NCBI RefSeq assembly: GCF_000144695.1 | Contig: NC_014378.1 | Location: 408,781 to 472,780 of the forward strand | DNA length: 64,000 nucleotides | Source: Acetohalobium arabaticum DSM 5501 | GTDB taxonomy: Bacteria > Bacillota > Halanaerobiia > Halobacteroidales > Acetohalobiaceae | Reading direction: 5' to 3' | Part shown: positions 46,755 through 55,434 of the stretch, in pieces | How the letters are laid out: each line of letters begins with the position of its first letter | Numbering within the stretch: position 1 is the stretch's first letter | Notes under the pieces: model-generated | What the model saw: only the letters and a program-made list of their open reading frames with translations | The model's database searches: none | Told to the model about the DNA's origin: nothing | Made by a program: the position numbers and the translations under genes

Positions 46755-48893
46755 ATGAATCCCAGGATTTTTCTAATAGCACTCATGCTCTGTCTGGTAA
46801 TTTCTCAAGCAGCTGTAGCCGATGGCAGCACTGAATTTACATTATTTATTATGGATCAGGTTAGTTTAAAGGAGATTATGCAGACTGAAACTCCAAACAT
46901 AGATTACCTTATCAATCAGGGGGCAGTAGGACTTATGAATGCACGGACTAGCGGAAGTCTTACGCCTCCTGATACTTATTTGACTATTGGCGCTGGACGC
47001 AGAGCTGATGGCGGTAAAGCAGCCAATTATAACTTTAATGTTCAATTTGATAAGGAGCAGATAATTAATAACAGCTTTTCTCAGTTAATTGCTGCTAATT
47101 TGGAGGGGCGCTATAGTGCTTATCCAGGGGCCTTGGGTGAAAAATTAGATAAAGCCAAAAAACAAGTAGCAGTGATCGGAAATAGTGATTATTATGATCA
47201 AAACGGTCAATATCAGTTAGGTAGAGAGGCAGCCTTGATTGGAATTAATGAAGAAGGCAGAATTTCTTTGGGAGATGTGGGACCTAAAACAGTACAGATT
47301 GATACTACATATCCAGGGAGAGTATTAACTGACCATGATTATCTGCTTGGTAAATTCAAACAGTATAGTTCAATAGCTGACTTAATAATAGTCGAATCAG
47401 GTGATACGGCCCGAATAGCAAAGATGCGTGATTCAATTCCTGAGACTAGATTTAATCGGTTAAAGAAGTGTGCTATTAAAAGAGTGGATAAATTATTAGG
47501 TCAACTGTTAGCTGAAATAAATTTATCCCAAAACAAGATTATGATAGTGACTCCAACACCACCCCGAAAGGCTCAACAGAAAGGAGAAAAGCTGAATCTT
47601 ACTATCTTAGCTGGCAGCGGAGTTAAACATGGTTTACTTACTTCCTCTACGACTAAACGATCTGGAATTATCACTAATCTGGATATTGCTCCTACAGTCT
47701 TAACTTCACTTGGGATTGACGAAGATTCTTCTAAGCTAATCGGAAATTCTATCAATGGTATTGAAGCTGAATCTCCATTAACTAAACTGTATCACTTGGA
47801 TAATAGAATTAATAAGACATTTACCTGGCGTCCGGTATTGATTAAAGGATTTATCCTATTACAGATATTTACTTTAGTATTGGCAGCAGTAGTGATTTTA
47901 GCCCACAAGAGGGTAACACTGAGATTGAAAAAAATAACAGAGTATTTGTTGCTATCTTTATTGGTGATCCCAATCTTTATTCTCTTCTTTACTTTCTTTG
48001 TCAAGCTTAATATTTATCTGATAATAATTTCATTTTTATTACTTAGTTTAGGGACAGCTTATTTATTGAAGAGGTCATTTGACCATGAATTAATGCCGGT
48101 TTTATTGTTAGCGAACTTAGTTTCATTCTTACTGGTCTTCGATCTCTGGAATAATGCCAGCTTGATTAAGACTTCAGTCTTGGGGTATTCGCCGGTGATT
48201 GGGGCCCGATATTATGGATTAGGTAATGAATTCATGGGGCTGTTGATTGGAGCTGTGTTGATTGGAGTTATCGGTATTTTTGATTGTTTCTGTAACTTGA
48301 AGCAGAAACAGGATTATATCTTATTATCGATTTTTATATTAGTTGTTATTACTATTGGTCATTCTCAGCTGGGAGCTAACTTTGGCGGGTTGCTTACTTC
48401 TCTAGCAGCTTTTAGTTTTACTTACGGATTAATTAAGGGATATCTGTTTAATTTTCGTAAGATATTAGTTATAATAATCTTGGTAGGATTGTTAACGGGC
48501 AGTTTAGTTATCTATGATGCCTTGAGTCCGCAAGCGGAATCGACTCATATCGGGCGGACAGTCCGGTTGGTTGAAGAGAATGGATTTTCAGTAATAGCTA
48601 AGATTGCTGCTAGAAAATTGAGCATGAATCTGAAGCTGCTGCGCTGGACGATCTGGACTAAGGTGATTTTAGCCTTTATTATTATTTTAGCTATTCTATT
48701 TAGATATCCAGTGGGGGTAGTTAGGAATATTATCGATGACTATTCTTATCTCCGATATGGTTTTGGCGGAGTAATCTGCGGCAGTATAGTAACGATGTTG
48801 GTTAATGATTCGGGGGTAGTAGCAACAGCAACATTATTGTTATATCCGGTAATTACTCTTGTATATTTAGTAATTAGACGTATTGAATTATAG
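46755..48893 (+). CDS. Alkaline-phosphatase-fold domain plus multi-helix membrane protein (712 aa), unknown function
   Basis: Signal peptide (about 1-22), then a domain of about 320 residues with features of the alkaline phosphatase/phosphoglyceromutase fold: FIMDQVSLKEI, the TPNIDYLINQGAVGLMN block, the nucleophile-like SLTPPDTYLTIGAGRRADGG and NLDIAPTVLTSLGI. About ten membrane helices follow from residue 357 (ILLQIFTLVLAAVVILAH onward), with a conserved-looking loop SPVIGARYYGLGNEFMG (about 478-494). It may transfer or remove phospho-groups on the outer membrane face, for example on polymers. It sits between ireB and ruvX, where other Bacillota have nothing. Specific function unknown. Confidence 0.75.
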   Translation: MNPRIFLIALMLCLVISQAAVADGSTEFTLFIMDQVSLKEIMQTETPNIDYLINQGAVGLMNARTSGSLTPPDTYLTIGAGRRADGGKAANYNFNVQFDKEQIINNSFSQLIAANLEGRYSAYPGALGEKLDKAKKQVAVIGNSDYYDQNGQYQLGREAALIGINEEGRISLGDVGPKTVQIDTTYPGRVLTDHDYLLGKFKQYSSIADLIIVESGDTARIAKMRDSIPETRFNRLKKCAIKRVDKLLGQLLAEINLSQNKIMIVTPTPPRKAQQKGEKLNLTILAGSGVKHGLLTSSTTKRSGIITNLDIAPTVLTSLGIDEDSSKLIGNSINGIEAESPLTKLYHLDNRINKTFTWRPVLIKGFILLQIFTLVLAAVVILAHKRVTLRLKKITEYLLLSLLVIPIFILFFTFFVKLNIYLIIISFLLLSLGTAYLLKRSFDHELMPVLLLANLVSFLLVFDLWNNASLIKTSVLGYSPVIGARYYGLGNEFMGLLIGAVLIGVIGIFDCFCNLKQKQDYILLSIFILVVITIGHSQLGANFGGLLTSLAAFSFTYGLIKGYLFNFRKILVIIILVGLLTGSLVIYDALSPQAESTHIGRTVRLVEENGFSVIAKIAARKLSMNLKLLRWTIWTKVILAFIIILAILFRYPVGVVRNIIDDYSYLRYGFGGVICGSIVTMLVNDSGVVATATLLLYPVITLVYLVIRRIEL

Positions 48894-48923
48894 CTTAAGA
48901 AGATAGAGAGGAGCTTAAATAGT

Positions 48924-49340
48924 TTGTCTCGGATACTTGGATTGGATTTTGGAGATAAGCGGATAGGAGCTGCAACTAGCGATGCTTTAGGCTGGACTGC
49001 TCAGGGGAAGAAGGTAATTCAGAATACTTCCTGGGAGGAAGTAGTAGCTGAAATAAATTCTTTGATTGAGCAGTATGATGTTGGGAAGGTAGTTGTAGGT
49101 CTACCCAAGAATATGAATGGAACCTTAGGACCTAGAGCTGAAAAGACTCTGGATTTTGTAGAACAGCTTAAAGAAGAGATTGAACCTCCTATTATTACCT
49201 GGGATGAGAGATTATCTACTGCTGCAGCTGAAAGAACACTGCTTAAGGCAGATGTCAGTAGAGCAAAGAGAAAAGATGTTATTGATAAGATGGCAGCAGT
49301 AGTTATCTTACAGAGTTACTTAGATGCTCAATCGAGCTAA
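48924..49340 (+). CDS. ruvX: Putative Holliday junction resolvase / pre-16S rRNA nuclease (YqgF)
   Basis: 138 aa from TTG. The RNase H-like fold has GLDFGDKRIGAA (catalytic Asp at about 6), VVGLPKNMNGT, WDERLSTAAAE and KKD..DKMAAVVILQSYL-type ending (RKDVIDKMAAV, Asp). YqgF matures the 5' end of 16S rRNA in E. coli and has been proposed as a junction resolvase. Conserved position downstream of alaS-ireB. Confidence 0.95.
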   Translation: MSRILGLDFGDKRIGAATSDALGWTAQGKKVIQNTSWEEVVAEINSLIEQYDVGKVVVGLPKNMNGTLGPRAEKTLDFVEQLKEEIEPPIITWDERLSTAAAERTLLKADVSRAKRKDVIDKMAAVVILQSYLDAQSS

Positions 49341-49363
49341 AATTAGGAATTGGGGTGAATAAT

Positions 49364-49639
49364 ATGGCTGAAGAAGGAATGATTCGAGAGTTTGATCCAG
49401 AAGAAGGTGTTGTTGTTTTAGAAGAAATGGATGGAGAAGAGATTGAGTTTTCCATTGAGGAAGAAGTAGAGATTGATGATGATAAGTATTTTATTCTTGT
49501 TAGGGAAGATGAATTAGATGTTGGGGAAGGATATGCCTTACGATTGGATAAGGATGATAATGGCGACTTGATTCTGGTTCCGGTTGATAGTGATGAGGAG
49601 CTGGTGAAAGTTCAGACGGCTCTGGAGAATATGAACTAA
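49364..49639 (+). CDS. DUF1292 protein (YrzB family)
   Basis: 91 aa from ATG 49364, five bases after GGGGTGA; GTG 49355 is part of the ribosome site. It is very acidic (about a third Asp/Glu), with the family core FSIEEEVEIDDDKYFILV and YALRLDKDDNGDLILVPV. Function unknown. The order ireB-ruvX-DUF1292-mltG is conserved in Bacillota. Confidence 0.9.
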   Translation: MAEEGMIREFDPEEGVVVLEEMDGEEIEFSIEEEVEIDDDKYFILVREDELDVGEGYALRLDKDDNGDLILVPVDSDEELVKVQTALENMN

Positions 49640-49671
49640 TAAAATTGAGTTTTTTCTATTATTAGAAGTAT

Positions 49672-49725
49672 AAAGCCGCCCTTAGCTGGAGATAATATTA
49701 CTACAAGCTAACAAGGGGGGCTTTA
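49672..49725 (+). promoter_or_regulatory. Hairpin that buries the DUF4258 ribosome site
   Basis: AAAGCCGCCCTTAGCT (49672-49687) can pair with AGCTAACAAGGG/GGGCTTT (49706-49723). The 3' arm contains the Shine-Dalgarno AAGGGGGG (49713-49720), six bases from the start codon. It may be a terminator for the previous operon that doubles as a translational gate; there is no clear T run. Confidence 0.55.
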
Positions 49726-49726
49726 T

Positions 49727-50026
49727 ATGTTATTAGCGGAGTGTTTTCTGGATGACCATTATTTTAGAATAGAAAGCACAACACATGCAATGGATAGAAT
49801 AAAGGAACGCAGTATAGATATTAGCCTGGTAACCAGTATTATTTTGAATTTAGGTAATAAGCTGTTGGATTATAATGATACAGGTGATGAAGTAGCAGTT
49901 GTCGATCAGAAGAATAATCTGGCTGTAATTATCGAGGTGCGTGAAGGTAAAGCGGTGGTAATTACAGTGATTGACCGGGCTAATATACATATTAAAGATG
50001 GAACACTATTAGAAGAGATTGCTTGA
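49727..50026 (+). CDS. DUF4258 domain protein
   Basis: 99 aa. The core FRIESTTHAMDRIKERSID (His-x-x-x-Arg-x-x-x-Arg pattern, about 13-31) and a short beta-rich C-terminus (AVVDQKNNLAVIIEV, AVVITVIDR) fit DUF4258, a RelE-like fold group that includes toxin-like and phage proteins. No antitoxin gene lies beside it. It breaks the usual DUF1292-mltG neighbourhood and borders the repeat cluster, so it may have been inserted. Confidence 0.65.
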   Translation: MLLAECFLDDHYFRIESTTHAMDRIKERSIDISLVTSIILNLGNKLLDYNDTGDEVAVVDQKNNLAVIIEVREGKAVVITVIDRANIHIKDGTLLEEIA

Positions 50027-50045
50027 TACTATGGAAGCTCAGCTT

Positions 50046-50080
50046 AAGGCCAGAGGAATTATTCTTCTGGCTTATTATTT
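50046..50080 (+). terminator. Terminator after DUF4258 gene
   Basis: AAGGCCAGA and TTCTGGCTT pair around a short loop, then ATTATTTTTA. Confidence 0.65.
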
Positions 50081-50186
50081 TTATTTGCTAAATAAGACTT
50101 AATTGTTTATAATATAAGAGGATAATTTATTAATCATGCACATCAACTTAGGCTAAATTAATGTACACATTCATAATATTACAGGG

Positions 50187-50424
50187 ATAGTCAATATGTA
50201 TCCGCCGCTTGTCGTTCGCTCAACGTCCTGTTTCACTCACTCTCAAAAAACAGTTTTCCGCATAGCCAGCATAAAGATCAATACTGGCTATGGGAGTAAC
50301 TAATTGAGCAGAAAGATAGTATTAATGCTCTAATTGACAAGGCTAGGAGCAAGGATTTATAATCCTGCGGACCTCCATGGCTCCAAACTGTTTTTAAGAG
50401 TCGCTCTGGACACATATTGACTAT
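50187..50424 (+). repeat. Structured repeat family A, copy A3 (long form, 238 bp)
   Basis: Ends ATAGTCAATATGTATCC and GGACACATATTGACTAT as in A1. Inner stem AAAAACAGTTT / AAACTGTTTTT. Extra arm with CATAGCCAG...CTGGCTATG. Length is within one base of A2. Confidence 0.85.
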
Positions 50425-50571
50425 TGATAATAGAATAGATTGCTATGGTTATCACCAATAGGAGTTGCTGTAAGCATATATAGACTATTTGCAATATTAC
50501 ATTGCAATTACAGCACAGAAATTTCATTAATTTGGTTTTAAACGCTTCCTCAGATTATTTTGCACAATTTA

Positions 50572-50718
50572 GTTGATATCTTGCAAAAAGCGACTTTAAA
50601 GCAGTCCCACAAGAGAGAATGATTAACATATAAAGCAGAATCTTTAAATCGTAACATTAAGGTTGATTTACTGCTGAGTGATTAGGACTGATTTTTGGAG
50701 CGTTTGCAAGATATCAAC
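50572..50718 (+). repeat. Structured repeat family B, copy B1 (147 bp)
   Basis: Terminal arms GTTGATATCTTGCAAA (50572-50587) and TTTGCAAGATATCAAC (50703-50718) are perfectly complementary. A second stem CAGTCC/GGACTG lies inside. It corresponds along its length to B2, with which it shares AAAAAGC.ACTT.AAGCAG, CATATAAAG and GACTGATTTT..GAGCGTTTG-like blocks. Confidence 0.8.
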
Positions 50719-50792
50719 TCTAAACTGCAACAATATATCAATAATGATTAACTTATATATTAAGTTGACGTGTATGATTTATTAATTAGATT

Positions 50793-51842
50793 TTGAAGAA
50801 AGGGATGGGGTTTTTGTTTGATTTTCAATCGCGTAATAGAAATTTAGCAGCTGTGGTGATTATGATTCTTTTTATTTTAACGCTGACTAGCATTTCTTAT
50901 CTCCAGAAATGGACAGGGCCGGTGGATAGAGGAGCGGTTTCTGCTTATGAAGTTGAGGTTAAGTCAGGGGCTAGCAGCGGTCAGATAGCTAACTTGTTAT
51001 TTGAAAAGAAATTAATTAGACATCCGTTTCTTTTTAAGGCATTGGTTAGATTCAAGGGAGTTGAGAATAAGCTGCGGGCGGGCTATTATAGATTAAGCAC
51101 AGGTATGTCGATTGATGAAATGATAGATAAGTTAGTTAGTAATGAGGTGATTACTTATCAGGTAACTATTCCGGAAGGATATACTGTCGAAGAGATTGGG
51201 GATAAATTATCTAAAAAGGCTGGCTTTAGTAAGAAGCAGTTTCTTACGGTAGCGGAAGAATTAAAGGCTGAATTTTCTTTTGCCGAAGAGATAGATGTTA
51301 AGCATCGGAAATATCCGTTAGAGGGCTATCTGTTTCCGGAGACTTACTCAATTCCGAAGGGGACTGCTCCGGAGAATATAATTAAGTTGATGGTGGGGCA
51401 ATTTAAGGAGAAGTTAATTGATAAATTAATAACAGAGGTGAAGCAGAGCAAGTATAGTCTGGATGAGATAATAACAATTGCTTCTTTAGTGGAAGCAGAG
51501 GTAAAGTATGATAAGGAGCGGCGGTTGATTGCAGGCGTGATCCATAACCGGCTGAATAAAAATATGTTACTCCAGATAGATGCTACTATTCAATACATTC
51601 TGCCGGAGCATAAAGAGCAGATTCTTTATAAAGATTTAGCTTTGGATTCGCCGTATAATACCTATCAACGTTTAGGCTTACCGCCGGGGCCGATCAATAA
51701 TCCGGGGCTGGCTTCGATTAGGGCAGCACTCAATCCTGCTGAGACGGATTACTTATATTACTTTGCTTTAGAGGATGGGAGCCATAAATTTAGTGAGACT
51801 TATCAGGAGCATCTGCGGCTGCAGAATAAGTTGAAATATTAA
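50793..51842 (+). CDS. mltG: Endolytic transglycosylase MltG
   Basis: About 345 aa. One N-terminal membrane helix (about 20-38), a LysM-like subdomain (about 50-105: VKSGASSGQIANLLFEKKLI), and the YceG catalytic domain with the Glu-containing IASLVEAEVKYDKERRLIAG, FHNRL-type VIHNRLNKNM, LQIDATIQYI and SPYNTYQRLGLPPGPINNPG. MltG cuts nascent glycan strands near the membrane. The start is uncertain: TTG 50793, ATG 50805 and TTG 50814 are all in frame near AAAGGGATGGGG. The gene is flanked on both sides by A-B repeat pairs. Confidence 0.94.
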   Translation: MKKGMGFLFDFQSRNRNLAAVVIMILFILTLTSISYLQKWTGPVDRGAVSAYEVEVKSGASSGQIANLLFEKKLIRHPFLFKALVRFKGVENKLRAGYYRLSTGMSIDEMIDKLVSNEVITYQVTIPEGYTVEEIGDKLSKKAGFSKKQFLTVAEELKAEFSFAEEIDVKHRKYPLEGYLFPETYSIPKGTAPENIIKLMVGQFKEKLIDKLITEVKQSKYSLDEIITIASLVEAEVKYDKERRLIAGVIHNRLNKNMLLQIDATIQYILPEHKEQILYKDLALDSPYNTYQRLGLPPGPINNPGLASIRAALNPAETDYLYYFALEDGSHKFSETYQEHLRLQNKLKY

Positions 51843-51924
51843 GGCTTGATTATGTAAAGACTAGTAATATTATGTGTAAATCTACAATCTTTTCACGTAT
51901 ATATTTGATCATGATATTGCCAGA

Positions 51925-52051
51925 ATAGTCAATATGTATCCGCCGCTTGCCGCTCATTCGGCGTCCTGCCTCATTCGCTCTCAAAAATAGCCCTCTCGCC
52001 GTCCGTGGCTTCGGGCTATTTTAAGAGTCGCTCTGGACACATATTGACTAT
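51925..52051 (+). repeat. Structured repeat family A, copy A4 (short form, 127 bp)
   Basis: Ends ATAGTCAATATGTATCC / GGACACATATTGACTAT. Inner stem AAAATAGCCC / GGGCTATTTT is perfect. It keeps CCGCCGCTTGCCG, GGCGTCCTG and TTTTAAGAGTCGCTC. Confidence 0.85.
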
Positions 52052-52084
52052 TGATAATAAAGTACATTTAATTTTGCGTAATTA

Positions 52085-52230
52085 GTTGATATATTTCAAA
52101 AAGCAACTTAAAGCAGCCCCAAATAAACGAGTTATTAGCATATAAAGTAAAATTTTTAAGCCATAGCTCTAAGTATAATTTATTGCTAATTGATGAGGGC
52201 TGATTTTGGCAGCGTTTGAAATATATCAAC
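52085..52230 (+). repeat. Structured repeat family B, copy B2 (146 bp)
   Basis: Arms GTTGATATATTTCAAA (52085-52100) and TTTGAAATATATCAAC (52215-52230) pair perfectly despite two base-pair changes relative to B1. Inner stem CAGCCC/GGGCTG. The gap from mltG to the methyltransferase (51843-52323) contains only A4 and B2. Confidence 0.8.
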
Positions 52231-52323
52231 CCTCAACTGTAGTATTATATCTATGAGGCGTAAGCTGCTGGAATTAATCTAGCTGATAATATATTGAAGA
52301 GCAAATAAAGGTGGTTGTTAGTA

Positions 52324-52977
52324 ATGAGCAAGAATATCTTAACTGATTTTGTACAAGATTATATAGAAGAGATTAATCCTGAACCGACGGGGGAGTTGAA
52401 GCGATTAGAAGAGGAAGCGTTAGGGAAGAATATACCGATTATTACGCCGGAGATTGGTCAGTTTTTATCGCTGTTGATTGATATTCATCGGCCGGAGCGG
52501 ATTCTGGAATTGGGAACGGCTACGGGATATTCGACGGCCTGGCTGGCTAAGGATAATGATTGTGAGATAGTAACGATTGAGCTTAAGGAGCGGGAGGCTA
52601 AGGTAGCGCGGAAGAACTTTAAGGAGCTGGGATTGGAGGATAGAGTTGAGCTTCTAGTTGGTGATGCTGTGGAAGTTATGGACGAGCTGGAGGAGAAGTT
52701 TGACTTTATCTTTATCGATGCAGCTAAAGGACAGTATGTAGAATTTTTGAAGCAATCGCTCAAGGTAGTAAAGGAAGGCGGTTTGATTGTGGCGGATAAT
52801 ATCCTATTTAAGGGTATGATTGCTAATGATGACTTGATGCATCCCCGCTATGATACTTTGACTTATCGAATCCGGGAGTACATAGATGAAGTAATGAATC
52901 ACCCTGAGCTTAAGTCATCGATTCTACCGTTAGGTGACGGCTTAGCAATTAGTATGAAATTAGGCAAGGAGGAGTAA
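52324..52977 (+). CDS. SAM-dependent O-methyltransferase (YrrM family)
   Basis: 217 aa from ATG 52324, nine bases after AAAGGTGG. Class I methyltransferase with ILELGTATGYSTAWLA (SAM motif I), VTIELKEREA, DFIFIDAAKGQY and GGLIVADNILFKGM, typical of the catechol-OMT-like Methyltransf_3 family. Its place between mltG and U32 peptidase genes is the yrrM position of B. subtilis; there YrrM (TrmR) methylates 5-hydroxyuridine in tRNA, and the U32 proteins make that hydroxyuridine. A tRNA wobble-uridine role is therefore likely. Confidence 0.88.
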   Translation: MSKNILTDFVQDYIEEINPEPTGELKRLEEEALGKNIPIITPEIGQFLSLLIDIHRPERILELGTATGYSTAWLAKDNDCEIVTIELKEREAKVARKNFKELGLEDRVELLVGDAVEVMDELEEKFDFIFIDAAKGQYVEFLKQSLKVVKEGGLIVADNILFKGMIANDDLMHPRYDTLTYRIREYIDEVMNHPELKSSILPLGDGLAISMKLGKEE

Positions 52978-52979
52978 TA

Positions 52980-54209
52980 ATGGAAGATGTACCGGAATTG
53001 TTAGCGCCGGCAGGAAATTTGGAGAAGTTAAAGATTGCTGTTCTGTATGGTGCTGATGCTGTTTATGTCGGCGGTGAGCTGTATAATCTAAGAGAGGCTG
53101 CTGATAACTTTACGATAGAGGATTTACAAGAGGGATTAGAGTTTGCCCACAAACGGGGCGTGAAGGTCTATGTAACGGTGAATATGATTCCGCATAATGA
53201 GAATTTAAAGGATCTACCGGAGTATATAGCCAAGCTGGATGGGATCGGTGTTGATGCTGTGATTGTGGCTGACCCCGGCGTGTTGAGTATTGTGCGGGAA
53301 GCAGCGCCTGAGATGGAGATTCACCTCAGCACACAGGCCAATAATGTTAACTGGCGCAGCCTTCAGTTCTGGCAGAAGCAGGGCGTGGAGAGAGTAATTC
53401 TGGCCCGCGAGTTGAGCATTAATGAGATGAAGGAGATCAATAAACGCGTCGATGTTGATACGGAGGCCTTCATTCACGGCGCAATGTGTATCTCTTATTC
53501 CGGGCGCTGTCTGTTGAGTAACTATATGATCAACCGCGATGCCAACCGCGGTGAGTGTGCCCAGTCCTGCCGCTGGGAGTATACCTTGATGGAAGCAGAG
53601 CGGCCGGGCGAGTACCATCCTATAGTTGAGGATGAGAACGGGACCTATATCTTTAACTCCAAGGACCTCTGTATGATCGAGCATATTCCTGAGCTGATGG
53701 CAACAGGAGTTAGTAGCTTCAAGATAGAGGGCAGAATGAAGAGTCTGCATTATGTAGCAACGGTAGTCAATACTTATCGGCAGGCATTAGATGAATGGGC
53801 GGAAGATCCGGAGAATTACACTTTCAAGGAAGAGTGGCTGGATGAGCTAAAGAAGATCAGTCACCGTCACTATACTACCGGCTTCTACTTCGATCAGCCG
53901 GGAGCGGAAGGACAGAATTATGAGACTTCCTCTTATGTGAGAGATTATGACTTTATGGGTATCGTCCAGGAGTATCTGCCGGAGACGGAAGAGGCGGTAA
54001 TTGAAGTGCGGAGCAAGTTCTTTGAGGGGGATGAAGTAGAAATTTTTGGTCCTAAAACAGATAGTTTCATAGAAGAGTTGGAGTATATCAAGAATGAAGA
54101 AGGCGAACGAATTCTTGATGCACCGCATCCGCATCAGTTGATTACAGTTAAAGTAGAAGAACCGGTTGAGAAGTATGATCTAGTGCGGAGAGAGAAGAGG
54201 GATGAATGA
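52980..54209 (+). CDS. U32 family protein, probable tRNA U34 hydroxylation factor (TrhP-like)
   Basis: 409 aa, starting two bases after the methyltransferase. The U32 signature lies around 160-200: EAFIHGAMCISYSGRCLLSN, with MINRDANRGECAQSCRW after it (conserved Cys residues that may hold an Fe-S cluster). It then has FKIEGRMKSLHYVATV. Once called collagenase-like peptidases, TrhP-type members use prephenate to help make 5-hydroxyuridine in tRNA. Only one U32 gene is here, where B. subtilis has yrrN and yrrO. Confidence 0.88.
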   Translation: MEDVPELLAPAGNLEKLKIAVLYGADAVYVGGELYNLREAADNFTIEDLQEGLEFAHKRGVKVYVTVNMIPHNENLKDLPEYIAKLDGIGVDAVIVADPGVLSIVREAAPEMEIHLSTQANNVNWRSLQFWQKQGVERVILARELSINEMKEINKRVDVDTEAFIHGAMCISYSGRCLLSNYMINRDANRGECAQSCRWEYTLMEAERPGEYHPIVEDENGTYIFNSKDLCMIEHIPELMATGVSSFKIEGRMKSLHYVATVVNTYRQALDEWAEDPENYTFKEEWLDELKKISHRHYTTGFYFDQPGAEGQNYETSSYVRDYDFMGIVQEYLPETEEAVIEVRSKFFEGDEVEIFGPKTDSFIEELEYIKNEEGERILDAPHPHQLITVKVEEPVEKYDLVRREKRDE

Positions 54210-54436
54210 TGGATACGCTATTAATTAAGTTAGAAGTAGAGAAACCGCAGATGTCTTATGTGAATAATATTCTCAAAGCCTACGAAGGATTGGCTATGGT
54301 AACGATAATCGGCGGCGATACCGGCAAAATGGAACTGCAGGTGCCGCCGAGTACGAAGGAAGATGTGCTGGCAATTTTGGATGATCTGGCGGATAAGATA
54401 GAACTGGAGATAACATACATAGAAGATGAAGAATAA
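54206..54436 (+). CDS. DUF4911 domain protein
   Basis: 76 aa, overlapping the U32 stop by four bases (ATGA), so translation is probably coupled. The sequence LEVEKPQMSYVNNILKAYEG and AMVTIIGGDTGKMELQV fit DUF4911, a small family of unknown role often found next to U32 genes in Bacillota. Confidence 0.75.
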   Translation: MMDTLLIKLEVEKPQMSYVNNILKAYEGLAMVTIIGGDTGKMELQVPPSTKEDVLAILDDLADKIELEITYIEDEE

Positions 54437-54439
54437 GAG

Positions 54440-54472
54440 AGCATCTTGCACCTGCAGGGTGTTCTTTTTTTG
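54440..54472 (+). terminator. Terminator after DUF4911 gene
   Basis: GCATCTTG and CAGGGTGT pair with wobbles around a short loop, followed by TTCTTTTTTT. Confidence 0.6.
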
Positions 54473-54609
54473 TTTGTGTAGGTAATTTATTCTTTAAGTA
54501 GTAATATTATAATGTGGCTTGTTTTATATTAGGTTGTTGAATAATTAGTTTAATAAATTGCTTAATTAGCAATTAAAGTTGAAATTTGATTTCTAATTAT
54601 TATCAAGAC

Positions 54610-55365
54610 TTATCTATTCCAAGAAAATTTATTATCTGTTATTCCATTTTCTATTCTACATTGATCAGTAAAATCATCAATAGAATCTGCATTTCTATAA
54701 TTTATATCGGTCAATAATTTAAAACCTAGATCGTCTGCTAATTTGAATAATTTAGTGCTATCATAGGCTGCATCACCTAAAAGAATGAAAATATCATGTT
54801 CATCTAACGGTTCCATGATTTCTTTACAGCAATCAAAGGTGTTATCATAGACATTTCCAGTGGTGAACTTAAATGATAGTGGAATAGAGTCATTTGAAGC
54901 TATTAAATGTAATTTATATCCTTTATATCTACCTAGATTAGTTGATAGACCAAATTTAGCATTTAAATCATTCTTTGAACTTCTTAAAGCAGTTGCATCA
55001 ATAGATGTAATTCTAGTATCAGGATTTAATTCTTTAATCACTGACTGAAAAAGTATATTAAATTTCATTTTTTCAAGCTGATTAAATCTAATAGCAAATG
55101 TAGAATGATCAGGTACATCATTAAGTCCGATGATACCACGAGCTAAAAGATCTTCCTTAAGCTTAGACTCTAGTTCTCGCAAACAATAAATTTTATTTTT
55201 AACTTTGTACAATAAATACTTAATCATTTATAAATCTGAATATTTTTTAGGTTTTCCACGTCCTAGATTTTCTTGAGGAGAAAATTTTGTATAATAAATT
55301 TCATCTAGTTTGGAACAAATTTGATAAAAAGTGTTTTCTTTTAAAGCTTCAGGTGATATAATCAT
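54610..55365 (-). pseudogene. IS4/IS5-type transposase, nonsense-mutated and truncated
   Basis: The gene began at ATG 55365 behind AAGGAG. After 45 codons (ending KPKKYSDL) a TAA at 55228-55230 interrupts the frame; the continuation MIKYLLYKVKNKIYCLRELE is in the same frame, so a single base change (CAA to TAA) explains it. Two catalytic acids of a DDE transposase are visible (SIDATALRSS and LLGDAAYDS), but the frame ends at KFSWNR soon after, without the region that normally supplies the third acid. No intact terminal repeats were found. Its upstream flank has matched arms (GCTC.CTTTCTAGT / ACTAGAAAG.GAGC). Confidence 0.75.
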
Positions 55366-55434
55366 TAGTGGTTGCTCCTTTCTAGTGATTTGGGTTTGGT
55401 CACCTGAAGTATTACTAGAAAGTGAGCAACTTTT

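Larger units (their letters stand above)
50126..50788. repeat. Outer imperfect inverted repeat enclosing A3 and B1
   Basis: The left arm (50126-50150, ending ATGCACATCAACTTA) and the right arm (50761-50788, TAAGTTGACGTGTATGATT...) match over about 20 of 24 positions in reverse. The 766-base gap between the DUF4258 gene and mltG holds this pair of arms, repeats A3 and B1, and no gene that I can support. Confidence 0.55.

Noticed and set aside
53214-53750. 178-codon minus-strand ORF
   Set aside because: It lies wholly inside the U32 gene, whose conserved motifs are clear, and has no ribosome site or operon context.
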